Source: Achromobacter pulmonis (lineage in GTDB: Bacteria > Pseudomonadota > Gammaproteobacteria > Burkholderiales > Burkholderiaceae_B). Taken from it: a stretch of 64,000 nucleotides of DNA. Shown here one piece after another: positions 51,001 through 59,261 of this stretch. The stretch spans positions 280,853 to 344,852 of the forward strand of contig NZ_POQS01000002.1 of NCBI RefSeq assembly GCF_002885955.2. The letters are read 5' to 3'. Under the pieces are notes generated by a model, which was not told the origin of the DNA, made no database searches, and saw nothing but the letters and a program-made list of their open reading frames with translations. Numbering within the stretch: position 1 is the first letter of the stretch; every line of letters starts with the position of its first letter. Made by a program: the position numbers and the translations under genes.

Positions 51001-53197
51001 ACTGGCGGTCCTCGCGGAACAGGCGCACCTGGGCCTGCGCCAGCGGGGCGATCTTGCCCTGGGCGTCCACGCGCAGCACCTCGAAGCCGGCCGGCGCGCC
51101 CTCGCGCGCCACGTCGCTGTCGAACTGCGGACGCACGGCGATCAGGCGGTCGGCGGGCCAGACGCTGCGCTCGATGGAGCGCACCACCGGGCGGCCGCCC
51201 GATTCCAGCAGGCTGGCCGAGACCCGCACCTTCATCGGCGAATGCGTGCCGCCGGTGCGCGGATCGACTTCGAGCTGGCCACGGCCCTTGTCGTCCAGGG
51301 CCGCCTCGGGCAGCTCTTCGAAATGACGGCGGGCATCGTCGGCCACGTCGCCGAAGATGAACCCGGGCCACTGCTGCGGCAGCGCGTAGCGGTCGCGCTT
51401 GACCTGGAAGCTGGACAGCAGCCGGTTGCCGGCCGCGGGCGCGCCATACAGATAGTCGCCCTGCACATCCACCGTCAGGGATTCTTCCGGACGCAGCACC
51501 TCCTGTTTGGAGGTCAGCGTCATCTTCATGCGTTCGGGCAGGAATTCCTCGACCTGGAACTTCCAGGACGCGTCCGGCGCGCGCGAGGCGGGGTCCACAC
51601 GCAGCTCGAGCAGCCAGGTGCCGGTCTGGGCGTCCTGCGGCAGCTCGACGCTGCGTTCGACGTAGCCCGGCAGGTCCTTGGCCGGATGCCACAGCGTGCT
51701 CAGCACGGTGCGGCCGTCGGGCCGCTTGAGCGTGGCGGTCAGCGGCGACGGGCTCAGCATGCGGCCGTCCAGGTCGCGCGGCAGCACCGAAACGTTGAAG
51801 GTTTCGCCGGGACGGTACAGATTGCGTCCGGCGTAGACGAACAGGTTGTTGGGACGCGAGGTGTGGCCGCCGGTATCGAACTCGGACAGGTCCAGGGCCG
51901 GTTCGCCCAGCGCCAGCACCGTCATTTCCTTGTCGCGCGAGGCGCGGATGACGCGCGCATTGGCGAAGCTGCCATCGAAGCGGACGTGGCCCTGCCCATC
52001 CGCGGCGGCCTTGGCCAGCGTCTTGCCGGCGCCGTCGACCAGTTCGAACACGGCGCCGGAGATCGCGGTGCCGTTCTTGAGCGAAACCGAATAGGCCTCG
52101 ATGCGGTCCAGATAGCGGCGCGCATGCAGGCCGATGTCGCTGACGTAGAAATACGTCACCTGGTATTCATAGCGGAAACGGCCGGGCTGGCTCATCACCG
52201 CCACATAGATGCCCGGCTCCTGCAATTCCTTGATGCCTTCGACCGGCAGGAAGGTCACATGGCGCCGGTTCGGCTTGTCGTCGGTGAGGAAGCGGCCCTG
52301 GTAGACGCTGGTCGTCAGCGTATTCAGGCGGTCCAGATCCCAGTTGCTGACCGAGCCCTTCAGGCTGCGGTTGTCCGAATAGCGCCATTCGTCTTCATAG
52401 TCGCTGCCTTCGTCGTCGGACGAGGAAGCGGTGTTGCGGCCGATGCCGAGCACGGTGTCGAACAGCTCCGGCACGCGCTCGGGCGCAACGCGCAGGAACT
52501 GCACGTCGACCTCGGACACGTTGACCGTGGCCACCGGCAGACCGCCGTTCTGGCCGGCCGGCAGCACCACGCCGCGGCTGGCGAAATAGAACGACGGCGG
52601 CATGGCCTGGGTCTGCACCTCGCAATGCGCCACCTGGGCCAGCTTGCCCGAGGCGCCCGCGCCGGGCAGCCCGGCGCGCAGCGTCACGGCGTAGGAGCGC
52701 TGCGGCTGCACGTAAGGGAAATACACGACGCGCGGATTGTCGCCGACCACCCAGTTGCCCTTGACGATCTTGCCCTTGGGCGCCGGGTCTCCCGGGCGCA
52801 CCGAGGCGGGCTGGTCGCCGGGCTGGGCGGCCGATTCGCTGTCTTCGTCGGCCTGGCCCGAGGCCGCGCCGGTATCGGTCACTTGCAGGAAAGCGTCCAG
52901 CTCGGCCTTGGCGTCAACGGGCTGGGTGAAGGTCACCGCCAGCGCCAGCGCGTCGTTGTACTGCCGCGGCTGGCAGGTCAGCGCCGCGAACGGATCGGCC
53001 TGGCCGACCTGCGCCGCGGCGGGCAAGGCCGGCTTGGCGTCGCTTACGCCCGGCGCCGGGGCCGGCTGCGATACCGCCGCCGGCGCGGGCGGGGCCGCCT
53101 GGCGTTCCTGGCCCATCCACCAGCCCAGGCCGATGGCGCCCGCCAATACCGCGACCCCGGCCGTCGCCAGCCAGGTCTTGCTGATCTTTCCACTCAC
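47990..53197 (-). CDS. bacterial alpha-2-macroglobulin (YfhM/ECAM-like, thioester-containing)
   Basis: This periplasmic protease trap is paired with PBP1C and thought to guard the envelope. It has 1735 aa (E. coli YfhM 1653). The thioester motif is C1234-T-E-Q1237 in YPYGCTEQTIS, with an alpha-alpha toroid domain around it. MG-type beta domains precede it, e.g. ARNLYRPGETFNVSVLP written here as AGRNLYRPGETFNVSVLP. The N-terminus has a hydrophobic anchor (near 9-28, WLATAGVAVLAGAIGLGWW) and no lipobox, unlike the lipoprotein ECAM, so it is probably tethered by a helix. Start is GTG with GGGAG 7 nt upstream. Confidence 0.94.
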   Translation of the reverse strand: MSGKISKTWLATAGVAVLAGAIGLGWWMGQERQAAPPAPAAVSQPAPAPGVSDAKPALPAAAQVGQADPFAALTCQPRQYNDALALAVTFTQPVDAKAELDAFLQVTDTGAASGQADEDSESAAQPGDQPASVRPGDPAPKGKIVKGNWVVGDNPRVVYFPYVQPQRSYAVTLRAGLPGAGASGKLAQVAHCEVQTQAMPPSFYFASRGVVLPAGQNGGLPVATVNVSEVDVQFLRVAPERVPELFDTVLGIGRNTASSSDDEGSDYEDEWRYSDNRSLKGSVSNWDLDRLNTLTTSVYQGRFLTDDKPNRRHVTFLPVEGIKELQEPGIYVAVMSQPGRFRYEYQVTYFYVSDIGLHARRYLDRIEAYSVSLKNGTAISGAVFELVDGAGKTLAKAAADGQGHVRFDGSFANARVIRASRDKEMTVLALGEPALDLSEFDTGGHTSRPNNLFVYAGRNLYRPGETFNVSVLPRDLDGRMLSPSPLTATLKRPDGRTVLSTLWHPAKDLPGYVERSVELPQDAQTGTWLLELRVDPASRAPDASWKFQVEEFLPERMKMTLTSKQEVLRPEESLTVDVQGDYLYGAPAAGNRLLSSFQVKRDRYALPQQWPGFIFGDVADDARRHFEELPEAALDDKGRGQLEVDPRTGGTHSPMKVRVSASLLESGGRPVVRSIERSVWPADRLIAVRPQFDSDVAREGAPAGFEVLRVDAQGKIAPLAQAQVRLFREDRQYYWRFDDQRGWNSGYTETEELVDSREIALKDRAQLTLPVKWGRYRLEIADPETGETMRYRFYAGWNAQDADAMGNRPDRVQMKLEGAPAKPGDTVKLTLTPPHDGQALITVEGDRMLWSSWVAVKASGTQVEIPVDKTWKRHDLYIAAAVFRPGSEGDRVTPARALGLTFLPIASADRKLDVKLTAAAKTVPETKTTVRVKVDGAQGKQATVTLSAVDVGILNINQYKTPDPLDYFFGKHRYAPELLDMYGKLIEKMDGTKGKLKWGGDAAMRGDSKSLPKKVKLVDLFSGPVRLNEQGEADIPLDLPDFNGTLRLMAVAFTPDNYGSADAEMVVAAPIVAELNTPRFITPGDQAAIALDVTNMSGAEQKVTVKLEALDPLAIVDGVKSVTLKDKQRTTLRFTASTTGSYGLGLMRLTVDGQGGGKPVHIVRESVLQVQPAYAAERQVRRLRLNPGESNTPQASWVASYYPDSTTVSMSVSNRPPFNVNRLVEGLLNYPYGCTEQTISATLPWVLIDEDGAKQFGLKPRSQTERAAKVAGAIGRLAGMRNAAGSYNLWSSSSSRDVWLTAYAVGFLQDARDHGFEVPEASLERSRQWLLEQVQQSAGAFGTWSANLKRNLESGRLDASDANILREDHRRFAGLATAVLALARDNKAPLSTVRQLFDNYQERARSPLPLIQLAAAFKLMGDEGRMKSALDLAVSRDYGIHQRRNSAYYDEWLGDYGSSVRDYALGYALAQQYQLRHDGLDNLVGQLASRLGNRSYLSTQEQMSLLLAARAIGGDKSTPWEAALTVNGVRKPLAGGKSDQTVALSVADLAGMQLTNTGSQSLFVEYDIQGSPTSAPAPRNDIIQLKRGWYRPDGRPWDGGTLQTGDMLVVWLQAGANQNIPDALLVDRVPAGFEVENLNLSQSPEMQDWTIGGRRVADAMADPNIKHREFRDDRYVAAVALGRGKVDVFYLVRVVTPGRYAVPSTVAEDMYRPEIRGVGEQWSTVEIRDRGARRP

Positions 53198-53227
53198 GGC
53201 AAATCTCCCGCTTACTTTTAATATTGC

Positions 53228-53340
53228 GCAGCTTCTTTACGGCGAAGCTGCCGGCCGACTATCCCGCGCGCCTGGACGGCGCGCGGGCAACGCCGCCGGA
53301 CACCTTAGTCCGGCAGAACAACGCCGCCATGACAGGCGGC
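53228..53340 (-). repeat. four tandem perfect hairpins between clpS and the macroglobulin gene
   Basis: Four perfect stems lie in 113 bp: 53228-53251 (8-bp stem GCAGCTTC, 8-nt loop), 53263-53287 (10-bp CCCGCGCGCC, loop TGGAC), 53295-53314 (7-bp GCCGGAC, loop ACCTTA) and 53323-53340 (6-bp GCCGCC, loop ATGACA). They fill most of the 160-bp gap. None is followed by a T tract. They may set differential expression between clpS and the downstream genes. Confidence 0.8.
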
Positions 53341-53357
53341 GTGGTCGATTCGGGAGT

Positions 53358-53672
53358 TCAGACCGGCTCCATCACGCACTGCAGGGGGTGCTGGCGCGCC
53401 CGCGCGTACTGCGCGACCTGCGCGATGCGCGTGGCCGCCAGATCGCGCGGATAGACGCCGCACACGCCGCGTCCCTCGTGATGCACCTGCAGCATGATCC
53501 GCGTCGCTTCTTCGTGATTTTTATTGAAGAACTTCTGCAGTACTTTCACGACGAACTCCATCGGGGTGTAGTCGTCATTGAGCAGCAAAACCTGGTACAT
53601 CGGAGGCGGCGCAACGCGCGCCGGCGCCTTCTCGACGGCCAAATCGTGCTGGGTATCCAAGGTAGAACTCAT
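53358..53672 (-). CDS. clpS: ATP-dependent Clp protease adaptor ClpS
   Basis: ClpS binds N-degron substrates and delivers them to ClpA. It has 104 aa. The N-terminal 22 residues are flexible, then [20 protein letters not shown] near 24-43 contains the N-degron pocket (NDD, TPMEFV). [20 protein letters not shown] near 64-83 and the hydrophobic C-terminus are typical. It is divergent from cspA. Four hairpins follow, then the macroglobulin gene rather than clpA, which is unusual. Confidence 0.96.
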   Translation of the reverse strand: MSSTLDTQHDLAVEKAPARVAPPPMYQVLLLNDDYTPMEFVVKVLQKFFNKNHEEATRIMLQVHHEGRGVCGVYPRDLAATRIAQVAQYARARQHPLQCVMEPV

Positions 53673-53706
53673 AGGGCCGCTATTCTATTTAAACTGGGGA
53701 CGGCTA

Positions 53707-53733
53707 GCATGTAACTTACGGAAAATTACATGC
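53707..53733. promoter_or_regulatory. dyad in the clpS/cspA divergent promoter region
   Basis: GCATGTAA (53707-53714) and TTACATGC (53726-53733) form a perfect 8-bp inverted repeat with an 11-bp spacer, 35 bp upstream of clpS. The spacing suits an operator for a dimeric regulator. No cognate regulator is identified. Confidence 0.5.
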
Positions 53734-53754
53734 AGAAATGCGTAGTTTCCATAC

Positions 53755-53784
53755 TTGACGCCGCGAAGAAAAGCGGCGCATTAT
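53755..53784 (+). promoter_or_regulatory. predicted cspA promoter with long leader
   Basis: TTGACG (53755-53760) and CATTAT (53779-53784) are separated by 18 bp. The spacer contains a CCGC/GCGG dyad. Transcription from here would give a leader of about 110 nt before the cspA start, as is usual for cold-shock genes. Confidence 0.55.
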
Positions 53785-53898
53785 CCACGCATTCTGGGGT
53801 TTTCAACGCATCGAAAATCTGCCAGGAAGCCGGAGGGGGGACAGAGGTCTAGACCGCAATGCCCTTCTGTCAACATACGATTCAATGAGGCAGTCCGC

Positions 53899-54144
53899 AT
53901 GTCTGATACGACCGCTACCGCCGTCCAAGGGGACAATCCCAAATCGACGGGCACCGTCAAATGGTTCAACGATGCAAAGGGGTTTGGCTTCATTACGCCC
54001 GACGACGGCGGTGAAGATCTGTTCGCCCATTTTTCGTCCATCCAGATGAATGGTTTTAAAACCCTGAAAGAAGGCCAGAAAGTGGCCTTCGAGATTATTC
54101 AGGGGCCCAAAGGAAAACAGGCGCTGAATATCACTGCCGCCTGA
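53899..54144 (+). CDS. cold-shock domain protein (CspA family)
   Basis: This small RNA chaperone has 81 aa, longer than the usual 67-70 because of a 13-residue N-terminal extension ([13 protein letters not shown]). The cold-shock domain begins at [20 protein letters not shown], with RNP1 KGFGFI and RNP2 LFAHFSSI. The long leader and the divergent position to clpS suggest stress regulation. An in-frame Met closer to the domain does not exist, supporting this start. Confidence 0.94.
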   Translation: MSDTTATAVQGDNPKSTGTVKWFNDAKGFGFITPDDGGEDLFAHFSSIQMNGFKTLKEGQKVAFEIIQGPKGKQALNITAA

Positions 54145-54156
54145 TTTACCCTTAAA

Positions 54157-54220
54157 GCGCAACCACAGGTTGCGCCATTATCGGGCGGGGCTCGCGGGCC
54201 CCGCCTTGTTATTTTCTTCC
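54157..54220 (+). terminator. tandem hairpins and terminator after cspA
   Basis: A perfect hairpin, GCGCAACC (54157-54164) with GGTTGCGC (54168-54175), is followed by GGCGGGG (54184-54190) with CCCCGCC (54199-54205). The second is followed by TTGTTATTTTCTT, a fair T tract. This probably ends the cspA mRNA just before the DUF192 gene. Confidence 0.75.
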
Positions 54221-54232
54221 TCCGCCTGGCCC

Positions 54233-54721
54233 ATGTTCAAGAACGCTGCTTTGTTTTCCCTAGGTCGTACGCTGTCCGCATCACCGTTCTTCAGGGCCGC
54301 CGCGCTCATGCTGGCCACCGCCGCCGCGCTGCCCGCGGCCGCCCAGACCGGCCCGCAGCCTCCGCTGCCCACCGTCCAGATCTCCGCCGGCATCCATATT
54401 ATCCGCGCGGAAGTGGCCGATTCGGACCAAACCCGCCGCGACGGCCTGATGTTCCGCCGCGAACTGCCGGGCAACGACGGCATGCTGTTCGTCTTCGAGC
54501 AACCGGACGTGCAGTGCTTCTGGATGCGCAACACGCTCTTGCCGCTCTCGATTGCCTTTATCGCCGACGACGGCACGATCGTCAACATCGAGGACATGGC
54601 GCCCCAGACCGAAGACCCCCATTGCGCCAAGAAGCCGGTGCGCTACGCCCTCGAAATGGCGCAGGGCTGGTTCAAGGACCACGGCATCGCAGCCGGCAAG
54701 AAGCTCGACGGCCTGCCCTGA
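54233..54721 (+). CDS. DUF192 family exported protein
   Basis: It has 162 aa. A signal peptide covers about residues 1-38 (LMLATAAALPAAAQT, cleavage after AAA). The DUF192 domain follows, with RAEVADSDQTRRDGLMFRRE near 59-78, MLFVFEQPDVQCFWMRNTLL near 84-103 and the conserved Asp-rich end. The family's function is unknown. The ATG at 54233 is preferred: the upstream frame runs through the cspA terminator. It ends before a strong bidirectional terminator. Confidence 0.9.
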   Translation: MFKNAALFSLGRTLSASPFFRAAALMLATAAALPAAAQTGPQPPLPTVQISAGIHIIRAEVADSDQTRRDGLMFRRELPGNDGMLFVFEQPDVQCFWMRNTLLPLSIAFIADDGTIVNIEDMAPQTEDPHCAKKPVRYALEMAQGWFKDHGIAAGKKLDGLP

Positions 54722-54744
54722 CGCGCGCGCCGCGCCCGCCCATG

Positions 54745-54773
54745 AAAAAGGGAGCTCCGCGAGCTCCCTTTTT
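54745..54773. terminator. bidirectional terminator between the DUF192 gene and pcaF
   Basis: AAAAAGGGAGCTC (54745-54757) and GAGCTCCCTTTTT (54761-54773) are perfectly complementary with loop CGC. It serves both convergent genes. Confidence 0.93.
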
Positions 54774-54814
54774 CGTTGGACCCGGCGAGGTGTGCGGGTC
54801 CGGTCCGCGCTGGC

Positions 54815-56020
54815 TTAGACGCGCTCGATGATCATCGCGATGCCCTGGCCCACGCCGATGCACATGGTGCACAGCGCGTAGCGTCCGCCGGTGCGGTGCA
54901 GCTGGTTGATCGCGGTGGTGGCCAGGCGCGCGCCGCTGGCGCCCAGCGGATGGCCCAGGGCGATGGCGCCGCCGTTGGGGTTCACGCGCGGATCGTTGTC
55001 GGCGATGCCCAGCTGGCGCAGCACGGCCAGGCCCTGGGCGGCGAACGCCTCGTTCAGCTCGATCACGTCCATCTGTTCCAGCTTCAGGCCGGTCTGGGCC
55101 AGCACCTTGAGCGTGGCCGGCGCCGGGCCGATGCCCATGATGCGCGGGGCCACGCCGGCCGTGGCCATGCCGATCACGCGGGCGCGCGGGGTCAGGCCGT
55201 GGCGCGCGGCCGCCTTTTCGTCGGCCAGCAGCAGCGCGGCCGCGCCGTCGTTCACGCCCGAGGCGTTGCCGGCGGTGACGCTGCCGCCTTCGCGGACCAC
55301 GCCCTTGAGCTTGGCCAGCGCTTCCAGGCTGGTTTCACGCGGGTGCTCGTCCTTGCTGACGAGCACCGGGTCGCCCTTTTTCTGGGCGATGGATACCGGC
55401 ACGATCTCGGCGTCGAAGAAACCTTCCTTCTGGGCGCGCGCGGTCTTCTGCTGGCTGGCCAGCGCGAACAGGTCCTGGTCTTCGCGGCTGATCTTGAAAT
55501 CGTCGGCCACGTTCTCGGCCGTCTCGGGCATGGAGTCCACGCCGTACTGGGCCTTCATCAGCTTGTTGATGAAGCGCCAGCCGATGGTGGTGTCGTAGAT
55601 GGCGGCGCTGCGCGAGAACGCGCTGTCGGCCTTGCCCATCACGAACGGTGCGCGGCTCATGCTTTCCACGCCGCCGGCCAGCATCAGGCCGGCTTCGCCG
55701 GCGCGGATGGCGCGGGCCGCGGTGCCGATGGCGTCCAGGCCCGAACCGCACAGGCGGTTGACGGTGGCGCCGGGCACTTCGATCGGCAGGCCGGCCAGCA
55801 GGGTCGCCATGCGGGCGACGTTGCGGTTGTCTTCGCCGGCCTGGTTGGCGCAACCCATGATGGCGTCGTCCAGCTCTTCCCAGCGCACGCCGGGATTGCG
55901 CGCGACCAGCGCCTTGATGGCTACGGCAGCAAGATCGTCGGGGCGCACCGGCGCCAGCGCGCCGCCATAGCGGCCGAAGGGGGTGCGGATCGCATCACAG
56001 ATATAAGCATGCACGGTCAT
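54815..56020 (-). CDS. pcaF: 3-oxoadipyl-CoA thiolase
   Basis: This thiolase cleaves 3-oxoadipyl-CoA to succinyl-CoA and acetyl-CoA, the last step of the beta-ketoadipate pathway. It has 401 aa. The acyl-accepting cysteine is C91 in NRLCGSGL, the His lies in GHPLGASGAR near 357 and the second cysteine in CIGVGQG near 387. The stretches AYICDAIRTPFGRYGGAL, CANQAGEDNRNVARM and SMPETAENVADDFKISRED match PcaF/PaaJ rather than acetoacetyl-CoA thiolases. No other pca genes are adjacent. It could serve the product of the maleylacetate reductase far upstream. Confidence 0.92.
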   Translation of the reverse strand: MTVHAYICDAIRTPFGRYGGALAPVRPDDLAAVAIKALVARNPGVRWEELDDAIMGCANQAGEDNRNVARMATLLAGLPIEVPGATVNRLCGSGLDAIGTAARAIRAGEAGLMLAGGVESMSRAPFVMGKADSAFSRSAAIYDTTIGWRFINKLMKAQYGVDSMPETAENVADDFKISREDQDLFALASQQKTARAQKEGFFDAEIVPVSIAQKKGDPVLVSKDEHPRETSLEALAKLKGVVREGGSVTAGNASGVNDGAAALLLADEKAAARHGLTPRARVIGMATAGVAPRIMGIGPAPATLKVLAQTGLKLEQMDVIELNEAFAAQGLAVLRQLGIADNDPRVNPNGGAIALGHPLGASGARLATTAINQLHRTGGRYALCTMCIGVGQGIAMIIERV

Positions 56021-56095
56021 GGGAAGCTCGAAGTAAGTGAGGAAAAACCGGATCGGACGATCTTAACGCAGGGGCCGAGCACCAAGTTGGCGCGC

Positions 56096-56131
56096 CCGCT
56101 GGATGTCCGCGGCACGGACAGTGTCCAGCGG
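56096..56131 (-). terminator. U-less hairpin after clcA
   Basis: CCGCTGGA (56096-56103) pairs with TCCAGCGG (56124-56131), and TGTCCG (56104-56109) pairs with CGGACA (56115-56120), interrupted by a 3-nt bulge. It is 12 nt past the clcA stop. No T tract follows. Confidence 0.6.
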
Positions 56132-56143
56132 ATGTTCACCTTC

Positions 56144-57538
56144 CTACTTCGCCGGCTGGCGGGCCGCGCGCGCGGCGTCCACGATGGCCTGCCGGCGGAA
56201 CCGCCCGGCGGACAGGTGATAGAACGGCAACGGGCAGAACTGGCGCGACACCACCGAAGCCAGCAGCGAGGCCACCAGCAGCCAGAACAGCATGGGCTGG
56301 CTGCCGGTCATTTCCATCACCACCACGCTGGCCGTCAGCGGCGCCTGGGTGGCGGCGGCCAGGAAGGCGGCCATCGACAGCAGCACCAGCACGCGATGGT
56401 CCACGCCGTCGCCGGCCAATTGCCAGATGTGATGGCCGATGCCCGCGCCGGTGGTCAGGGCCGGCGTGAAGATGCCGCCCGGAATGCCCGCCCAGTACGA
56501 CACCACCGTGGCCGCCAGCTTGGCCAGCCCGAAGCTGGCAGGCGCGGTGTCCTCGCCCGACAGCAGCCCGGCCGCCACGCCATAGCCGGTGCCGTACACC
56601 GTGCCGGCCGTGGCCAGCCCGATCGCGGCCAGCAGCAGGCCCATGGCGAAGGCCACCCAGATCGGATGCGCGCGCATCCAGGCGCGCCAGGATTGCGGCG
56701 AGCAGCCGGCCGCGCCCTTGCCCAGCAGGCGTCCGAACAGGCCGCCGGCCGCGCCGTTCAGCGCCGCGCAGATGAGCACCCAGGTGACCATGCCGTGGGC
56801 CAGCGGCGCGCCGCCGAAGACGCCGAAATACGGGTTGTTGCCCACCACCGCCACGACCAGGAAACCGGCGGCCAGCACGCCGATCAGCACCAGGCGCTGC
56901 CAGCGCAGCACGGTGCCGCGGCCCAGTTCCTCGATGGCGAAGATCACGCCCGCCAGCGGCGCGTTGAAGGCGGCGGCCAGGCCGCCGGCCGCGCCGGCGG
57001 CGATCAGCTCGTTGGCATGGAATCCGCGCAGCTGCACGCCGCGCCGTTTCCAGAAGTCGCCCCAGGCCAGCATCAGCGCGGCGCCGACCTGCACCGAAGG
57101 CCCTTCGCGGCCGATCGACGCGCCGGCCAGCATGCCGAAGAACGCCAGCGGGATTTTCCATAGCGTCTGCGCCAGCGACACCAGGCTGTTCTGGCCCGGA
57201 CCGGGCGGCAGCGACAAGGCCCCGATCACCTGGGGAATGCCGCTGCCCGAGGCATTCGGCGCGTAGCGCAGCGTCAGCCAGCGCAAGGCCGCCATCGCCA
57301 GCGGCAGCACCACCAGCGCCAGCCAGCCGTTGTGCGAGACCCAGGCGCGGTTCCATTCCAGCGCCAGGTCGGCCAGCGACGCGAAGCCCAGCGACATCAG
57401 CGCCACCAGCCCGGCCCCGCCCAGCAGCAGCCCCAGCTGCACGCTCTTGCGCGACAGACGGTTGATCTGGCGCACCTTGCGGTGCATCCAGCGGCGCGGG
57501 GCGGCCAGTATCCGGCGCAGGAAATCGGAGTGGGTCAT
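56144..57538 (-). CDS. clcA: ClC-family chloride/proton antiporter
   Basis: This inner-membrane ClC protein has 464 aa and many hydrophobic segments. The chloride-filter motifs are GSGIPQ near 99, GREGPSVQ near 145 (the external gating Glu is present) and GGIFTPAL near 363. The internal proton glutamate is present in AIEELGR, as in E. coli ClcA, so exchange rather than pure channel activity is likely. The C-terminal Tyr region reads FCPLPFYHL. It acts in acid resistance. Start ATG at 57536-57538. Confidence 0.93.
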   Translation of the reverse strand: MTHSDFLRRILAAPRRWMHRKVRQINRLSRKSVQLGLLLGGAGLVALMSLGFASLADLALEWNRAWVSHNGWLALVVLPLAMAALRWLTLRYAPNASGSGIPQVIGALSLPPGPGQNSLVSLAQTLWKIPLAFFGMLAGASIGREGPSVQVGAALMLAWGDFWKRRGVQLRGFHANELIAAGAAGGLAAAFNAPLAGVIFAIEELGRGTVLRWQRLVLIGVLAAGFLVVAVVGNNPYFGVFGGAPLAHGMVTWVLICAALNGAAGGLFGRLLGKGAAGCSPQSWRAWMRAHPIWVAFAMGLLLAAIGLATAGTVYGTGYGVAAGLLSGEDTAPASFGLAKLAATVVSYWAGIPGGIFTPALTTGAGIGHHIWQLAGDGVDHRVLVLLSMAAFLAAATQAPLTASVVVMEMTGSQPMLFWLLVASLLASVVSRQFCPLPFYHLSAGRFRRQAIVDAARAARQPAK

Positions 57539-57596
57539 GGCATGGCTGGCGGGTTTGCAACGCCGCCAACCTTAACATTGCCGCAGCTTCGCCGGG

Positions 57597-59261
57597 TCAG
57601 AAAGCCGACCAGTCCTCGCCCGCGCCTTGCAGGGCCGGCCGCGCCACGGGCAGCGCCGGCTTGCGCGCGGCCGGCACCGCGTGCGCCAGCCGCGCCTGCG
57701 CCGCGCTGGCCGTGCCGCCGGCCTCGACCTTGAAGCGGCGCACTTCCTGCGCCAGGCGGCCGGCCTGTTCCTGCATGCTGGCCGCGGCCGCGGCGGCTTC
57801 TTCCACCAGCGCCGCGTTCTGCTGCGTCACGGTGTCCATCTGCGCCACGGCCTGGTTGACCTGGCCGATGCCGGCCGACTGCTCTTCCGAGGCGCTGGCG
57901 ATTTCGCGCACCAGCGTGGCGACCTGGCGCACGCTGTCGACCACTTCCCGCATGGTGCGGCCGGCCTCGTCGACCTGGCGCGTGCCGCCCTCGACGCGCG
58001 CGGCCGATTCGTCGATCAGGGCCTTGATTTCCTTGGCCGCCACCGCCGAGCGCTGCGCCAGCGTGCGCACCTCGCCGGCCACCACCGCGAAGCCGCGGCC
58101 CTGCTCGCCCGCGCGCGCCGCCTCGACGGCGGCGTTGAGCGCCAGGATGTTGGTCTGGAACGCGATACCGTCGATCACGCCCGTGATATCGGCAATGCGG
58201 CGCGAACTGTCGGAGATCGCGCTCATGGTCTGGACCACGCCGTCGACCACTTCGCCGCCGCGCACCGCCACGCTGGAGGCCAGGTTGACCAGCCGGTCCG
58301 CCTCGCCGGCGTTGTTGGCGTTCTGCTGCACCGTGCTGGTCAGCTGCTCCATCGAGGCCGCGGTCTCCTCCAGCGAGGAGGCCTGCTCTTCGGTGCGCTG
58401 CGACAGGTCGGCGTTGCCCTGGGCGATCTGCGACGAAGCCGAGGCGATGCTTTCACAGCCGTCGCGCACGTCCTTGACGATGCGGGCCAGGCTTTCGTTC
58501 ATGCTCTTCAAGGCGCTCATCAGTTCGCCGGTCTCGTCGCGCGAAACCACCTGGATGTCGGTGGTGAGGTCGCCCGCCGCCACCTGGCGCGCCGCCTTCA
58601 CGGCCTGGTCCAGCGGACGCACGATGCCGCGCGTGACCAGCCAGCCCAGCAGCACGCCGAGCGCCACGCCGGCGACCGCCAGCGCGATCATGATGGCGCG
58701 CATCGTGCCGTACAGCTCCGTGCCCTGGCGCACCGTCTGCGCGGCGACGCCTTCCTTGCCCTGCGCCAGCGTGGTCATCAGGTCGTCGAGCTTCTGCGAG
58801 GCGGCGATCACGCGCGCCTTGATCTCGGCCGCGCCGGCCCCGCCCTGGACCGCGGCGAAGTAGGCGCTGGTCTCGCGCTTCCAGACCTGCTCGGTCTCGG
58901 CGAACTGCGCCAGCACGCGCCTGCCCTCTTCCGCATGGAAATTGGCGCTGGCCTTCTGCAGCAGCGCGTCCATGTTGGCGAGCGCGGTGTCGAACTGCTT
59001 GCGCTGCGCCTGGCGTTCCTGCTCGGTCGCGGCGGCCGGATAGCCGTTGAGCGCGCGGCCCGCGTAGATCAGGTTGATATTGGCTTCCTTGAGGTCCGAA
59101 AGCCCGCGCAGCTCGGTGTTGTAAAGCTGATCGTTCATGGCGTTGATGCGCGCCAGCCCCCAGACCCCGAAGGCCCCGATCGCGCCGCCTATGGCCGCGA
59201 CCAGCAGAAACGCCCCCGACAGACGCGCACCGATGCGCATGCCCGAAAATAACCGCAACAT
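57597..59261 (-). CDS. methyl-accepting chemotaxis protein with CheR-docking-like tail
   Basis: This 554-aa class I receptor has TM1 near 10-32, a four-helix-bundle periplasmic domain (about 33-188), TM2 near 189-210, then HAMP ([20 protein letters not shown]) and the signalling domain. The hairpin tip reads [20 protein letters not shown] followed by [20 protein letters not shown]. Methylation-type helices flank it, e.g. [18 protein letters not shown]. After an Ala/Pro linker the protein ends GEDWSAF, a WxxF pentapeptide like the NWETF tail of E. coli Tar. The ligand is unknown. No che genes are nearby. Confidence 0.94.
   Translation of the reverse strand: MLRLFSGMRIGARLSGAFLLVAAIGGAIGAFGVWGLARINAMNDQLYNTELRGLSDLKEANINLIYAGRALNGYPAAATEQERQAQRKQFDTALANMDALLQKASANFHAEEGRRVLAQFAETEQVWKRETSAYFAAVQGGAGAAEIKARVIAASQKLDDLMTTLAQGKEGVAAQTVRQGTELYGTMRAIMIALAVAGVALGVLLGWLVTRGIVRPLDQAVKAARQVAAGDLTTDIQVVSRDETGELMSALKSMNESLARIVKDVRDGCESIASASSQIAQGNADLSQRTEEQASSLEETAASMEQLTSTVQQNANNAGEADRLVNLASSVAVRGGEVVDGVVQTMSAISDSSRRIADITGVIDGIAFQTNILALNAAVEAARAGEQGRGFAVVAGEVRTLAQRSAVAAKEIKALIDESAARVEGGTRQVDEAGRTMREVVDSVRQVATLVREIASASEEQSAGIGQVNQAVAQMDTVTQQNAALVEEAAAAAASMQEQAGRLAQEVRRFKVEAGGTASAAQARLAHAVPAARKPALPVARPALQGAGEDWSAF

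Noticed and set aside
48035..53221. A 1728-codon open frame on the plus strand opposite the macroglobulin gene
   Set aside because: It mirrors the real minus-strand gene, is rich in His, Arg, Gln, Val and Gly without domains, and has no credible start signal.
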